Origin: Streptomyces sp. H27-H1
Lineage (GTDB): Bacteria > Actinomycetota > Actinomycetes > Streptomycetales > Streptomycetaceae
Direction: 5' to 3'
NCBI RefSeq assembly: GCF_026627445.1
Contig: NZ_JAPNLJ010000032.1
Span: 34,219 to 98,218 of the forward strand
Length of the DNA: 64,000 nucleotides
The position numbers and the translations under genes are program-made. The notes under the pieces are model-generated. The model was not told the origin of the DNA. It saw nothing but the letters and a program-made list of their open reading frames with translations, and did not search any database. Each line of letters opens with the position of its first letter. The stretch's first letter is position 1. Of this stretch, positions 36,159 to 43,696 are shown in pieces.

Positions 36159-36378
36159 ACCGTGAGGCGCACACGGCGGATCCGCGGACGGGGCCGGATT
36201 CCTTTCGGGGCCGGGCGGCCGTCACGCCCCACTGGACTCGGATACCAGCCGAGAACGGCTGAAATTCGACCATCTCTACGGAAACCGTGGCGGGGACGGA
36301 TTCGTTCGACCCTCTGCAAGGGCAGCCAAGGAGCTCTGGCCACACGGCAATTGAAAGTCCCAGTCGAGGAGTAATACC

Positions 36379-37497
36379 GTGCGCGTTCTCTTCACCGGTC
36401 CGGCTTCGGTGGGCCACCTGTTCCCGATGGTGCCGACCGCCCAGGCGCTCCAGGCCGCCGGGCACCAGGTGCTGTTCGCCGGTTCGGCCCCGCTCGACCA
36501 TCTGCGGCAGACCGGCCTGCCCACCGTCGAGATAGGCGACGGCTCGACGCTGCTGGATGCCTTCAGTCGCGCGTCGAAGGGCTCGGCTCCGCAGTTCGTC
36601 ACGGACGGCAACAGCTCGCAGGACACCGAGCGGCTGGCCGCGGCCGGCTTCGCCGAACACGGCCGGGTCACCATCGACGACCTCCTCGCGGTCGCCACCG
36701 CCTGGCGGCCGGACCTCATCGTCCACGCCGCCTTCCAGGCCGCCGCACCGCTGGTCTCCGCGGCACTCGGCATACCGGCCGTGGTGCACAACTTCGGCGT
36801 GATGTCCGGTTTCAGCATGGTCGGCCGCCTCGCCGACCTGCTGGCGGACGAGTACGAGGCCCGCGGCGTCGAAGGCCCGGCCACCCGTACCGTCCTCGAT
36901 GTCGTACCCGCCTCCCTCGGTGGGGACGGCACCGGCCGGCGGGTCCGCTACGTGCCGTACAACGGCGGCGGCACGGTGCCCCGCGACCTCGTGGCCCGTG
37001 GCTCCCGGCCCCGGATCGCCGTCACCCTCGGCACGGTGGTGACCGCGTTCGCGGGCGTCGACCCGGTCGCCCGGGTGATCTCCGAGGCCGCCTCCGTCGA
37101 TGCCGAGTTCCTGCTCGCGGTCGGCGACACCGACCTGAGCCCGCTCGGCACCCTTCCCGGCAACGTCCGCGCGCTGCCCTGGGTGCCGCTGGCGCAGCTC
37201 CTGGACACCGCGGACGCGATCGTGCACCACGGCGGCTCCGGCACCATGCTCACCGCCGCCGCTCTGGGTGTCCCCCAGCTGATCCTCCCGCAGGGCGCCG
37301 ACCACTTCATCAACGTCGAGGCCGCGACCGGCCTGGGCTTCGCCCTGCGTTCCAGTGGTGACGGCGTGGACGCCGACCTGCTCGGCCGGCTCCTCACCGA
37401 CGAGGGCCTCCGCAAGGCGGCCGCCGCCACCCAGGCCGAGATCACCGCCCTTCCCTCCCCCACCGACCTCGTCGCCTCCCTCGAGGCCCTGCGCTAG
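36379..37497 (+). CDS. GT1-family (MGT/EryCIII-like) glycosyltransferase
   Basis: 372 residues from GTG 36379 with GGAG nine bases upstream. N-terminal acceptor domain starts VLFTGPASVGHLFPMVPTAQAL, the usual GT1 opening with catalytic His in GHLFP. The C-terminal donor domain holds IAVTLGTVV, WVPLAQLLDTADAIVHHGGSGTML (HHGGSGT, nucleotide-sugar phosphate binding) and LPQGADHFINVEAATGLG. Enzymes of this type glycosylate macrolides, aromatic polyketides or flavonoids, or inactivate them (macrolide glycosylation). At ~370 residues it is a little shorter than usual (~390-420), mainly in the acceptor domain. No biosynthetic genes adjoin, so a detoxifying role is plausible. Confidence 0.86.
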   Translation: MRVLFTGPASVGHLFPMVPTAQALQAAGHQVLFAGSAPLDHLRQTGLPTVEIGDGSTLLDAFSRASKGSAPQFVTDGNSSQDTERLAAAGFAEHGRVTIDDLLAVATAWRPDLIVHAAFQAAAPLVSAALGIPAVVHNFGVMSGFSMVGRLADLLADEYEARGVEGPATRTVLDVVPASLGGDGTGRRVRYVPYNGGGTVPRDLVARGSRPRIAVTLGTVVTAFAGVDPVARVISEAASVDAEFLLAVGDTDLSPLGTLPGNVRALPWVPLAQLLDTADAIVHHGGSGTMLTAAALGVPQLILPQGADHFINVEAATGLGFALRSSGDGVDADLLGRLLTDEGLRKAAAATQAEITALPSPTDLVASLEALR

Positions 37498-37523
37498 CGC
37501 CGGCGGCCTCCCCGCCGACCCCG

Positions 37524-37570
37524 CCCGGTGGTCCCGCCCCTGACGCCTCGCCAGGGGTGGGACCACCGGG
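37524..37570. terminator. Long bidirectional terminator between glycosyltransferase and acyl-CoA dehydrogenase genes
   Basis: The arms 37524-37542 (starting CCCGGTGGTCCC) and 37552-37570 pair over 19 bases with one G-T pair and a 9-base loop. It lies between convergent stop codons (37497 and 37627) and can serve both genes. Confidence 0.9.
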
Positions 37571-37626
37571 CTGCCCGCATCGCCGGCCCGGCCCCACCGG
37601 GTCCGGGCCGGCCGGGGAGCCGAGGG

Positions 37627-39351
37627 TCAGGGTGCCATCTCGTAGGCGCCCGCCAGGGCTTCCACCCGCTCCCACAGGCGCGCCGAGCGATCGGCGTCGA
37701 CGGCCGGGCGGCGGACCGCGGCCAGGGCCCAGGCCTGCTGGTCCGCGGTGGCGGAGTCCTTGCCGTGCAGTTCGACCGCGTGCGTGGAGAAGTCCCGTAC
37801 GAGGACGCCGAACAGTTCGTCGAGCACGTCCTCGTCCAGGCCGGTCAGGCGGGCCTGTTCCAGGACCAGCTGGCCGTGCACGACCAGGGCGAAGAGCTGG
37901 CCGACCGCCAGGAGGAGGTCGAGGTCGCGGCTCTGCCGCTCGTCGGGGGCGGAGTTCTCGACGAACGCGCAGAGGGCGTCGGCCTGTTCACGGAACCGTC
38001 CGACATTGGGCACGGCGGCGTACGCGTCGTAGGCCGGGCGCCAGTCGTGGAACCGTACGGAGCCCAGGCCTCGGGCCGGGCCCTGACGGAAGAGGAACGC
38101 GTCGTCGGCCGGGTCGAGGCGGGTCGGCACGGGAGCGTAGTCGGCCGGTTCCAGCAGGTGGTTGCGCATGAACTTGAGGATGAGCGCGAGGTTGACGTGG
38201 ACCGTGCCCTCGAGCTTCGGCAGGCCGCGGATCTCGACGGCCGCCTGGGCGAAGTAGGTGTCCTTCTCGAAGCCCTTGGCCGCGATGACGTCCCACATCA
38301 GGTCGATGACCTTCTCGCCCTCCGTGGTCACCTTCATCTTGGTCATCGGGTTGAAGAGGAGGTAGCGGCGGTCGTCGGGGCCGGCCGAGCGGAAGTAGTC
38401 GACGGCGCGGTCGCTGAACAGCTTCATCCCGACGAGGCGGACGTACGCGTCGGTCAGCTCGCGGCGCACGTGCGGGAAGGCGGTGACGGGGCGGCCGTAG
38501 AGGATGCGGTTCTGCGCGTGGGTGACGGCCTCGTACATCGCGTGCTCGCAGATGCCGATCGAGGCGGTGCAGAGGTTGAACTTGCCGACGTTGACCGTGT
38601 TGAGGGCGGCGTCGAAGGCAGCGCGGCCGGTGTGCAGGACGTCCGCCCCGCCGACCGGATAGTCCGTGAGGCGGAACTCGCTGACGTACTTGGAGGAGTC
38701 GACGACGTTCTTCACCACGTCGTACGCGGGGTGGCGGCTGTCGGCGGCGAAGAAGACGTAGCCGTCCGGGCCCTCGATGTCGGTGCGGCGGCCGAAGACG
38801 GAGACGAGTCCGGCGGCGTTGCCGTTGCCGATGTAGTACTTCGAGCCGGTGGCCCGGAAGCCGCCGTCGCCATCGGGCTCCAACAGCATGTCGGTCGAGT
38901 AGATGTCCGCGCCGTGGGTCTTCTCGGACAGGCCGAACGCGAACACCTCGCCCGCGTCGAGGAGCTCGGCGGCGCGGTCCCGGGCGGCGGCGTTGCCGCT
39001 CTGCCAGACCGGGCCGAGACCGAGGATGGTGACCTGCCACGCGTACCAGTAGTCCAGGCCGTAGAAGCCGAGGATCTCGTTGAGGGCGGCGATGCGCGCG
39101 GTGTCCCAGCGCTTGTCGGGCCCGTCCTGGCCGGCGGCCGTCTCCGGGGTCAGGAAGGTCGCGAAGAGTCCCTCCTTCGCGGAGAACGCGAGGAAGTCCG
39201 CCAGCCAGGCGCGGGAGCGGTAGTCCTCGAGCAGCCGGCGCTTGCCGCGCTCCTCGAACCAGTCGACGGTCGCGCGCAGCAGCCGGCGGGTCTCGGGGTC
39301 GAAGTGTGCGGGGTCGTAGGTGCGCGGGTTGAACAGCAGGGGGTCGCTCAT
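37627..39351 (-). CDS. Acyl-CoA dehydrogenase/oxidase-family flavoprotein
   Basis: 574 residues, ATG 39351 with GGAAGG upstream. Acyl-CoA dehydrogenase fold: N-terminal helices, a beta-domain around ALSEKTHGADI-like FAFGLSEKTHGADIYST and FRATGSKYYIGNGNAAGLVSVFGR, then the helical FAD domain including NVGKFNLCTASIGICEHAMYEA and RILYGRPVTAFPHVRRELTDAYVR. Length is above the usual ~380-390 because of an extra C-terminal helical part, as in acyl-CoA oxidases and long-chain enzymes. Substrate chain length cannot be read. It is the second gene after padR on the same strand (79-base gap), so probably repressed by PadR. Confidence 0.87.
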   Translation of the reverse strand: MSDPLLFNPRTYDPAHFDPETRRLLRATVDWFEERGKRRLLEDYRSRAWLADFLAFSAKEGLFATFLTPETAAGQDGPDKRWDTARIAALNEILGFYGLDYWYAWQVTILGLGPVWQSGNAAARDRAAELLDAGEVFAFGLSEKTHGADIYSTDMLLEPDGDGGFRATGSKYYIGNGNAAGLVSVFGRRTDIEGPDGYVFFAADSRHPAYDVVKNVVDSSKYVSEFRLTDYPVGGADVLHTGRAAFDAALNTVNVGKFNLCTASIGICEHAMYEAVTHAQNRILYGRPVTAFPHVRRELTDAYVRLVGMKLFSDRAVDYFRSAGPDDRRYLLFNPMTKMKVTTEGEKVIDLMWDVIAAKGFEKDTYFAQAAVEIRGLPKLEGTVHVNLALILKFMRNHLLEPADYAPVPTRLDPADDAFLFRQGPARGLGSVRFHDWRPAYDAYAAVPNVGRFREQADALCAFVENSAPDERQSRDLDLLLAVGQLFALVVHGQLVLEQARLTGLDEDVLDELFGVLVRDFSTHAVELHGKDSATADQQAWALAAVRRPAVDADRSARLWERVEALAGAYEMAP

Positions 39352-39430
39352 GGGCGTTCGCCTTCCGGTCGGGAGATGAGAGGTGAAGGGGGGCGGGGCA
39401 GGAGGGGAGGGGAAAGGTGGCGGCGCCGGG

Positions 39431-39985
39431 TCAGGGCGCCGTCAGACGGTGGAGCGTGGCGAGTACGTCCTCCAGCCAGGCGAGCTGCATGCGCTCGTAG
39501 GCGATGCCGCCGCGGAGCACGACGTGCTGGAGTTCCTGCCCGGCGTCGGGAGGGCCCGGAGCCTGGGGGCCGGTGAAATCGCGCACCTCCCCCGCCAGGT
39601 AGTGCGCGAGCCGGTCGGCGTGCGTCCGGTGGTGCCGCTCGACCTCGCGGATCAGTGCGGCCGGATCGTCGAAGGCGGCGCCGCGGATCTTCACGGCGAG
39701 CTCGTGCCGGACGCTGTCGGACTGGATCGGCTCGTGGAGCCAGCCCGCGAGGGCGGCGCGGCCGGCCTCGGTGACGGAGTACTCCTTCTTGTCCGGGCGG
39801 GCCCGCTGCGGCACTTCGCGGACGTCGAGCCGGCCGTCGGCCTCCATGCGGCTGAGCACGCGGTAGATCTGCTGGTGGGTCGCGGTCCAGAAGTAGCCGA
39901 TGGACCGTTCGAACCGGCGGGCCAGCTCATATCCGGACCCCGGCTGCTCCAGCAGGGAGACGAGGATCGCGTGCTCAAGTGCCAT
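39431..39985 (-). CDS. PadR-family transcriptional regulator
   Basis: 184 residues from ATG 39985 (AGGA eight bases upstream). N-terminal winged helix: HAILVSLLEQPGSGYELARRFERSIGYFWTATHQQIYRVLSRME, then the wing RARPDKKEYSVTEAGRAALAGWL. The C-terminal helical part (about 95-184) drives dimerisation. PadR proteins repress detoxification genes until a phenolic or other ligand binds. A perfect 20-bp palindrome directly upstream of its own start (39999-40018) is the obvious operator; padR and the following acyl-CoA dehydrogenase gene would be controlled together. Confidence 0.88.
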   Translation of the reverse strand: MALEHAILVSLLEQPGSGYELARRFERSIGYFWTATHQQIYRVLSRMEADGRLDVREVPQRARPDKKEYSVTEAGRAALAGWLHEPIQSDSVRHELAVKIRGAAFDDPAALIREVERHHRTHADRLAHYLAGEVRDFTGPQAPGPPDAGQELQHVVLRGGIAYERMQLAWLEDVLATLHRLTAP

Positions 39986-39998
39986 GCCCCGAATCCTT

Positions 39999-40018
39999 CT
40001 ATGCAACTCGTTGCATAG
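39999..40018 (-). promoter_or_regulatory. PadR operator, perfect 20-bp palindrome
   Basis: CTATGCAAC (39999-40007), TC, GTTGCATAG (40010-40018). It begins 14 bases before the padR ATG, adjoining the ribosome-binding site, so the promoter probably overlaps it. ATGCAA/TTGCAT arms resemble known PadR sites. Confidence 0.8.
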
Positions 40019-40124
40019 ACAAGCGCCCGACCGAGGGTGAGACGCGGCTCACCCGGCGCCTCCGCTAGGGTCGGCGGGACAGCGCATCGCAGCGCGAACC
40101 GACGAACCATCATGAGGAGCAGCC

Positions 40125-40955
40125 GTGAGCCAGCCGGCGTCCACCGCCCTGCAGCAGGAGATCGCCCGGGAGCTCCTGGTGACCGAGAGCTTCGACGCGC
40201 TGCGGGAGATCGAGCGCCGGGTGGCGTTCCTGGCCGAGCGGCTCACCTCCACCGGACTGCGCTCCCTCGTGCTCGGGATCAGCGGCGGAGTGGACTCCAC
40301 CACCGCCGGCAGGCTCTGCCAGCTCGCCGTGGAGCGGGCTCGTGCGGCCGGCCACGAGGCGGCGTTCTACGCCATGCGGCTGCCCTACGGGGTCCAGGCC
40401 GACGAGCGGGACGCGCAGCTCGCCCTCGGCTTCATCAACGCCGACCGGGTGCTGACCGTGGACGTGAAGCCCGCGAGCGACGCGGCGCTGGCGGCCGCCC
40501 TGGCCGGCGGGACCGTCTTCCGGGACGCCCACCACCAGGACTTCGTGCAGGGCAACATCAAGGCCCGCCAGCGCATGATCGCCCAGTACGCGGTGGCCGG
40601 CGCACACGACGGGCTGGTCGTCGGCACCGACCACGCCGCCGAGGCGGTCTCCGGCTTCTTCACCAAATTCGGCGACGGCGCGGCCGACCTGGTGCCGCTG
40701 ACCGGCCTGACCAAGCGCCGGGTACGGGCCTGCGCGGACGCCCTGGGCGCACCGGCCGAGCTGGTGTGGAAGACGCCGACGGCGGACCTGGAGACCCTCG
40801 ACCCGGGCAAGGCCGACGAGGACGCGCTGGGTGTCACGTACGACGAGATCGACGACTTCCTGGAGGGAAAGCCGGTCGGGGAGCGGGCCTTCGACACGAT
40901 CGTCCGCCGCTACCGCCTGACCGAGCACAAGCGGCAGCTGCCGATCGCCCCGTAG
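40125..40955 (+). CDS. nadE: NH3-dependent NAD synthetase
   Basis: 276 residues from GTG 40125 (GAGGAG 5 bases upstream). ATP pyrophosphatase loop SGGVDSTT (53-60), then QGNIKARQRMIAQY, the NaAD/ATP-binding VVGTDHAAEAVSGFFTKFGDGAADLVPL and LVWKTPTADLE, all typical of NadE. It converts nicotinic acid adenine dinucleotide plus ammonia and ATP to NAD, the last step of NAD synthesis. Length matches the short ammonia-dependent form; there is no glutaminase domain. Actinobacteria usually rely on the glutamine-dependent enzyme, so this may be a second copy. Single gene with its own terminator. Confidence 0.95.
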   Translation: MSQPASTALQQEIARELLVTESFDALREIERRVAFLAERLTSTGLRSLVLGISGGVDSTTAGRLCQLAVERARAAGHEAAFYAMRLPYGVQADERDAQLALGFINADRVLTVDVKPASDAALAAALAGGTVFRDAHHQDFVQGNIKARQRMIAQYAVAGAHDGLVVGTDHAAEAVSGFFTKFGDGAADLVPLTGLTKRRVRACADALGAPAELVWKTPTADLETLDPGKADEDALGVTYDEIDDFLEGKPVGERAFDTIVRRYRLTEHKRQLPIAP

Positions 40956-40968
40956 CAGCACCTCCGTT

Positions 40969-40997
40969 GGAGGCGGGCGGCGTGTAAGTCCGCCTCC
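40969..40997 (+). terminator. Terminator after nadE
   Basis: GGAGGCGG (40969-40976) pairs with CCGCCTCC (40990-40997) around a 13-base loop, 13 bases after the nadE stop. Confidence 0.7.
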
Positions 40998-41077
40998 CCG
41001 GGGTACTGGTCGGTGACGGCGAGCACCACCTTGCCCGATTCCTCGAGGTGGTGCCGTTCCACACCCGAGGAGTCCGC

Positions 41078-41326
41078 GTGGCCGTCCTCAGTACGATCGT
41101 CGTGGTCCTGGGCGCCTGGTGCGCCGCCAGCGTGGCCACGGCCGCCCTGTACTTCGCCCTGCGACGCCTCCATGTCCGCCGGCAGTGGGCGGCTGCGGCC
41201 GTCCCGGGCGGCGCGGGTGCGGCCCGGAGCCGCGGGCCGGGCGACCGGCCCCTGCGAACCGCTCACCCGTCCGGCCGCTCCGGCTGGGGCCGCAGGGTCC
41301 CACCGCCGGATCTCCAGGCGGGCTGA
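41078..41326 (+). CDS. Small membrane-anchored protein (82 residues)
   Basis: From GTG 41078 with GAGGAG five bases upstream. One hydrophobic helix at the N-terminus (VLSTIVVVLGAWCAASVATAALYFAL, shown by composition) followed by RRLHVRRQW and an Arg/Gly/Pro-rich tail. No family recognised. The good ribosome-binding site and a clean membrane helix with positive-inside residues support a real gene, but the tail composition is that of random high-GC sequence, so the C-terminus may not be conserved. Confidence 0.5.
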   Translation: MAVLSTIVVVLGAWCAASVATAALYFALRRLHVRRQWAAAAVPGGAGAARSRGPGDRPLRTAHPSGRSGWGRRVPPPDLQAG

Positions 41327-41354
41327 ACGTCACGATCCGTGTTTGGCTGACCGC

Positions 41355-42923
41355 ATGACGTCCGCCAGCGGAATCTCATCCGGCCCCATGTCCGCCGCCG
41401 CGCCCCGGACCGCTGGCGGCACAGCGGCGGCCCCTCCCGACCCCCGCCGCTGGTGGGCGCTGGCCGTCATCGGCCTGGCCCAGCTGATGGTCGTGCTCGA
41501 CGCCACGATCGTGAACATCGCGCTCCCCTCCGCCCAGCGCGATCTGGGGATGTCGGACGGCAACCGGCAGTGGGTGATCACCGCCTACTCGCTGGCGTTC
41601 GGCGGACTGCTCCTGCTCGGCGGGCGCATCGCGGACCTCATCGGCCGCAGGCGGGCCTTCGTCATCGGCCTGACCGGATTCGCGGCCGCTTCCGCCCTGG
41701 GCGGCGCGGCGAGCGGACCGGGCATGCTCTTCGCGGCCCGGGCGCTGCAGGGCGTCTTCGCGGCGCTCCTCGCGCCGTGCGCCCTGTCGCTGCTGGCCAC
41801 CACGTTCGACACGCCCAGGGAACGTGGCAAGGCCTTCGGCGTGTTCGCCGCGATCGCGAGCGGCGGCGGCGCCCTCGGCCTGATCGCCGGAGGCCTGCTC
41901 ACCGAGTACCTGAACTGGCGCTGGTCCCTTTACGTCAACGTCGCCATCGCCGTGATCGCGATCCTCGGCGCCTTCGCCGTCCTGCGCGACACGCGCCCGG
42001 CGGGGGCCGGGCTCGACGTTCCGGGAGCGGTTCTGGGGTGCGGCGGACTCGTGTCCATCGTGTACGGCTTCAGCGAGGCCGCACCGCGCGGCTGGTCCGA
42101 CGGCCTGGTCATCGGCCTCCTCGTCGGCGGCGCCGCACTCCTCGCCGCGTTCGCCTGGTGGCAGACGCGGGCGGGCGACCCCATGCTCCCTGCGCACATC
42201 ATCGGGGACCGGACGCGGGCCGGCTGCCTGATCACCATGGCGCTGGCCACCATCGGCCTGTTCGCCCTCTTCCTGTTCATGACCTACTACTTCCAGCTCA
42301 TCCTCGGCTACTCGCCCGTCCGGACCGGTCTGGCCTTCCTCCCCATGACCCTGGCGATCATCACCGGTGCGACGCAGGTCTCCGCGCGCTTCCTCGACCG
42401 GCTCGCCCCCCGCTCCCTGATCGTTCCCGGGCTGCTCCTGGCCACCGTGGCCCTGGTCCTCCTGACCCGGCTGTCGGTCGATTCCTCGTACGCGACCCAC
42501 GTGCTGCCCGCCATGCTGATCCTCGGGTTCGGTATGGGCCTGGTCTTCATGCCCGTGATGTCGACGGCCACCCAGGGGGTGGCGCGCAGGGACTCCGGGG
42601 TCACCTCGGCCACGGTCAACACGGCCCAGCAGGTGGGCGGGGCGATCGGAACGGCGCTCCTCAACACCATCGCGAGCACGGCCGCGACGGCCTACGTCGC
42701 CTCGCACCTCTCGGGAGCGGCCGAGTCGGCCCACCGCGTCCCCGCGTCCGCGGCGCATCGGCTGATCGAGGCCCAGGGCCTGGTGCACGGCTTCGGCATC
42801 GCGCTCTGGTGGGCGGCCGGCATCATGCTCGCGGGGGCGGCCGTCGCCGCCGTCATGGTCACCGCCCCGGCGCCCCACCGCGAGGCGCGGCGCGCGCCGG
42901 TCACGGCCCCGGTCACGGACTGA
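41355..42923 (+). CDS. MFS drug exporter (DHA2/EmrB type)
   Basis: 522 residues from ATG 41355; ATG 41388 is an alternative and neither has a clear ribosome-binding site. About 14 helices. LAQLMVVLDATIVNIALPSAQ is the DHA2 motif D1 in helix 1, GGRIADLIGRRRAF is motif A, and the helix 5 region reads ASGGGALGLIAGGLLTEYLNWRW (motif C). Closest in pattern to actinorhodin/landomycin-type and EmrB-type exporters. Convergent with the TetR gene that controls the flavin monooxygenase, so possibly part of the same resistance set, though not obviously under the same operator. Confidence 0.88.
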   Translation: MTSASGISSGPMSAAAPRTAGGTAAAPPDPRRWWALAVIGLAQLMVVLDATIVNIALPSAQRDLGMSDGNRQWVITAYSLAFGGLLLLGGRIADLIGRRRAFVIGLTGFAAASALGGAASGPGMLFAARALQGVFAALLAPCALSLLATTFDTPRERGKAFGVFAAIASGGGALGLIAGGLLTEYLNWRWSLYVNVAIAVIAILGAFAVLRDTRPAGAGLDVPGAVLGCGGLVSIVYGFSEAAPRGWSDGLVIGLLVGGAALLAAFAWWQTRAGDPMLPAHIIGDRTRAGCLITMALATIGLFALFLFMTYYFQLILGYSPVRTGLAFLPMTLAIITGATQVSARFLDRLAPRSLIVPGLLLATVALVLLTRLSVDSSYATHVLPAMLILGFGMGLVFMPVMSTATQGVARRDSGVTSATVNTAQQVGGAIGTALLNTIASTAATAYVASHLSGAAESAHRVPASAAHRLIEAQGLVHGFGIALWWAAGIMLAGAAVAAVMVTAPAPHREARRAPVTAPVTD

Positions 42924-42947
42924 CGGGGCTCGCGGGTCCTACGGGGC

Positions 42948-43634
42948 CTACGGGGCCTGCGGTGCGGTCGGCGGGAGCAGGGTCGCCGCGATGCCCGCGA
43001 GCACCGCCGCGAGGCCCGCTTCGAAGCCCGCGTCCTGATCGCGGAACATCTCCGGACCCGCCTCGGCCGTCAGCGGGTAGCCCGCGAGGCGTTCGGCGCG
43101 GGCCTCCAGGTCGTAGCCCCCGGCGTCCGAGCCGGGCGGCGGGCCCATCGACTGCTCCTCGATCACGTACCCGATGGTGTAGGTGTAGGCCGTGAACCAG
43201 GCGCGGGCCGCTCCGGCAGCCGTGAAGCCGCCCGCGACGAGCGTCCGCAGATGGGCCTCCATCGGAGCCGCGTAGCTCATGTCCGTGAAATGCGTACCGC
43301 TGTAGACCTTGGCTCCGTCCCGGTAGCGCAGCAGGTGCCCGCGCAGCCCCCGCATCGCCGCCTCCAGTGCCTGGGTCCAGTCACGGGGCGGACGGGCCGC
43401 GTCCAGGTCCGCCGTCATCCGGCGGAACATCTCGGTGGCCATCTCGTCGAGCAGTGCGCGCTTGTCCTTGAAGTGCCAGTACAGAGCGGGCGCCTTGACG
43501 TCCAGCTCCTTGGCGATGGCCCGCAGGGTCAGCCCCTCCAGGCCCACTTCTCCGAGCAGCCGCAGGGCGGTGGCCGCCACCGTCGCGCGGTCGAGCCGGG
43601 CTCGTTCGGGTTTCGCTTCTCGTTCGTTGACCAC
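42948..43634 (-). CDS. TetR-family repressor (TetR_C-type effector domain)
   Basis: 228 residues from GTG 43634. DNA-binding domain about 15-65 (LGEVGLEGLTLRAIAKELDVKAPALYWHFKDKRALLDEMA), identical in pattern to classical tetracycline repressors (L-x-VKAPALYWHF-K), and a TetR_C-like effector domain (about 75-225). Divergent from the flavin monooxygenase gene. Two perfect palindromes CTTAAC-N3-GTTAAG (43643-43657 and 43682-43696) lie in and just after the monooxygenase promoter and are the likely operators; the first also lies 9 bases before this GTG, so autoregulation is expected. Confidence 0.9.
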   Translation of the reverse strand: MVNEREAKPERARLDRATVAATALRLLGEVGLEGLTLRAIAKELDVKAPALYWHFKDKRALLDEMATEMFRRMTADLDAARPPRDWTQALEAAMRGLRGHLLRYRDGAKVYSGTHFTDMSYAAPMEAHLRTLVAGGFTAAGAARAWFTAYTYTIGYVIEEQSMGPPPGSDAGGYDLEARAERLAGYPLTAEAGPEMFRDQDAGFEAGLAAVLAGIAATLLPPTAPQAP

Positions 43635-43635
43635 C

Positions 43636-43696
43636 TTGACAACTTAACAGCGTTAAGCACATTCTCGTACCCATGACCGAACTTAACAACGTTAAG
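43636..43696 (+). promoter_or_regulatory. Promoter and paired TetR operators for the flavin monooxygenase gene
   Basis: TTGACA (43636-43641) is a consensus -35; CATTCT (43660-43665) is a weak -10 at 18-bp spacing, placing +1 near the ATG at 43673 (leaderless). Operator 1, CTTAAC-AGC-GTTAAG (43643-43657), fills the -35/-10 spacer. Operator 2, CTTAAC-AAC-GTTAAG (43682-43696), lies within codons 4-8 of the gene. Centres are 39 bases apart. Confidence 0.8.
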
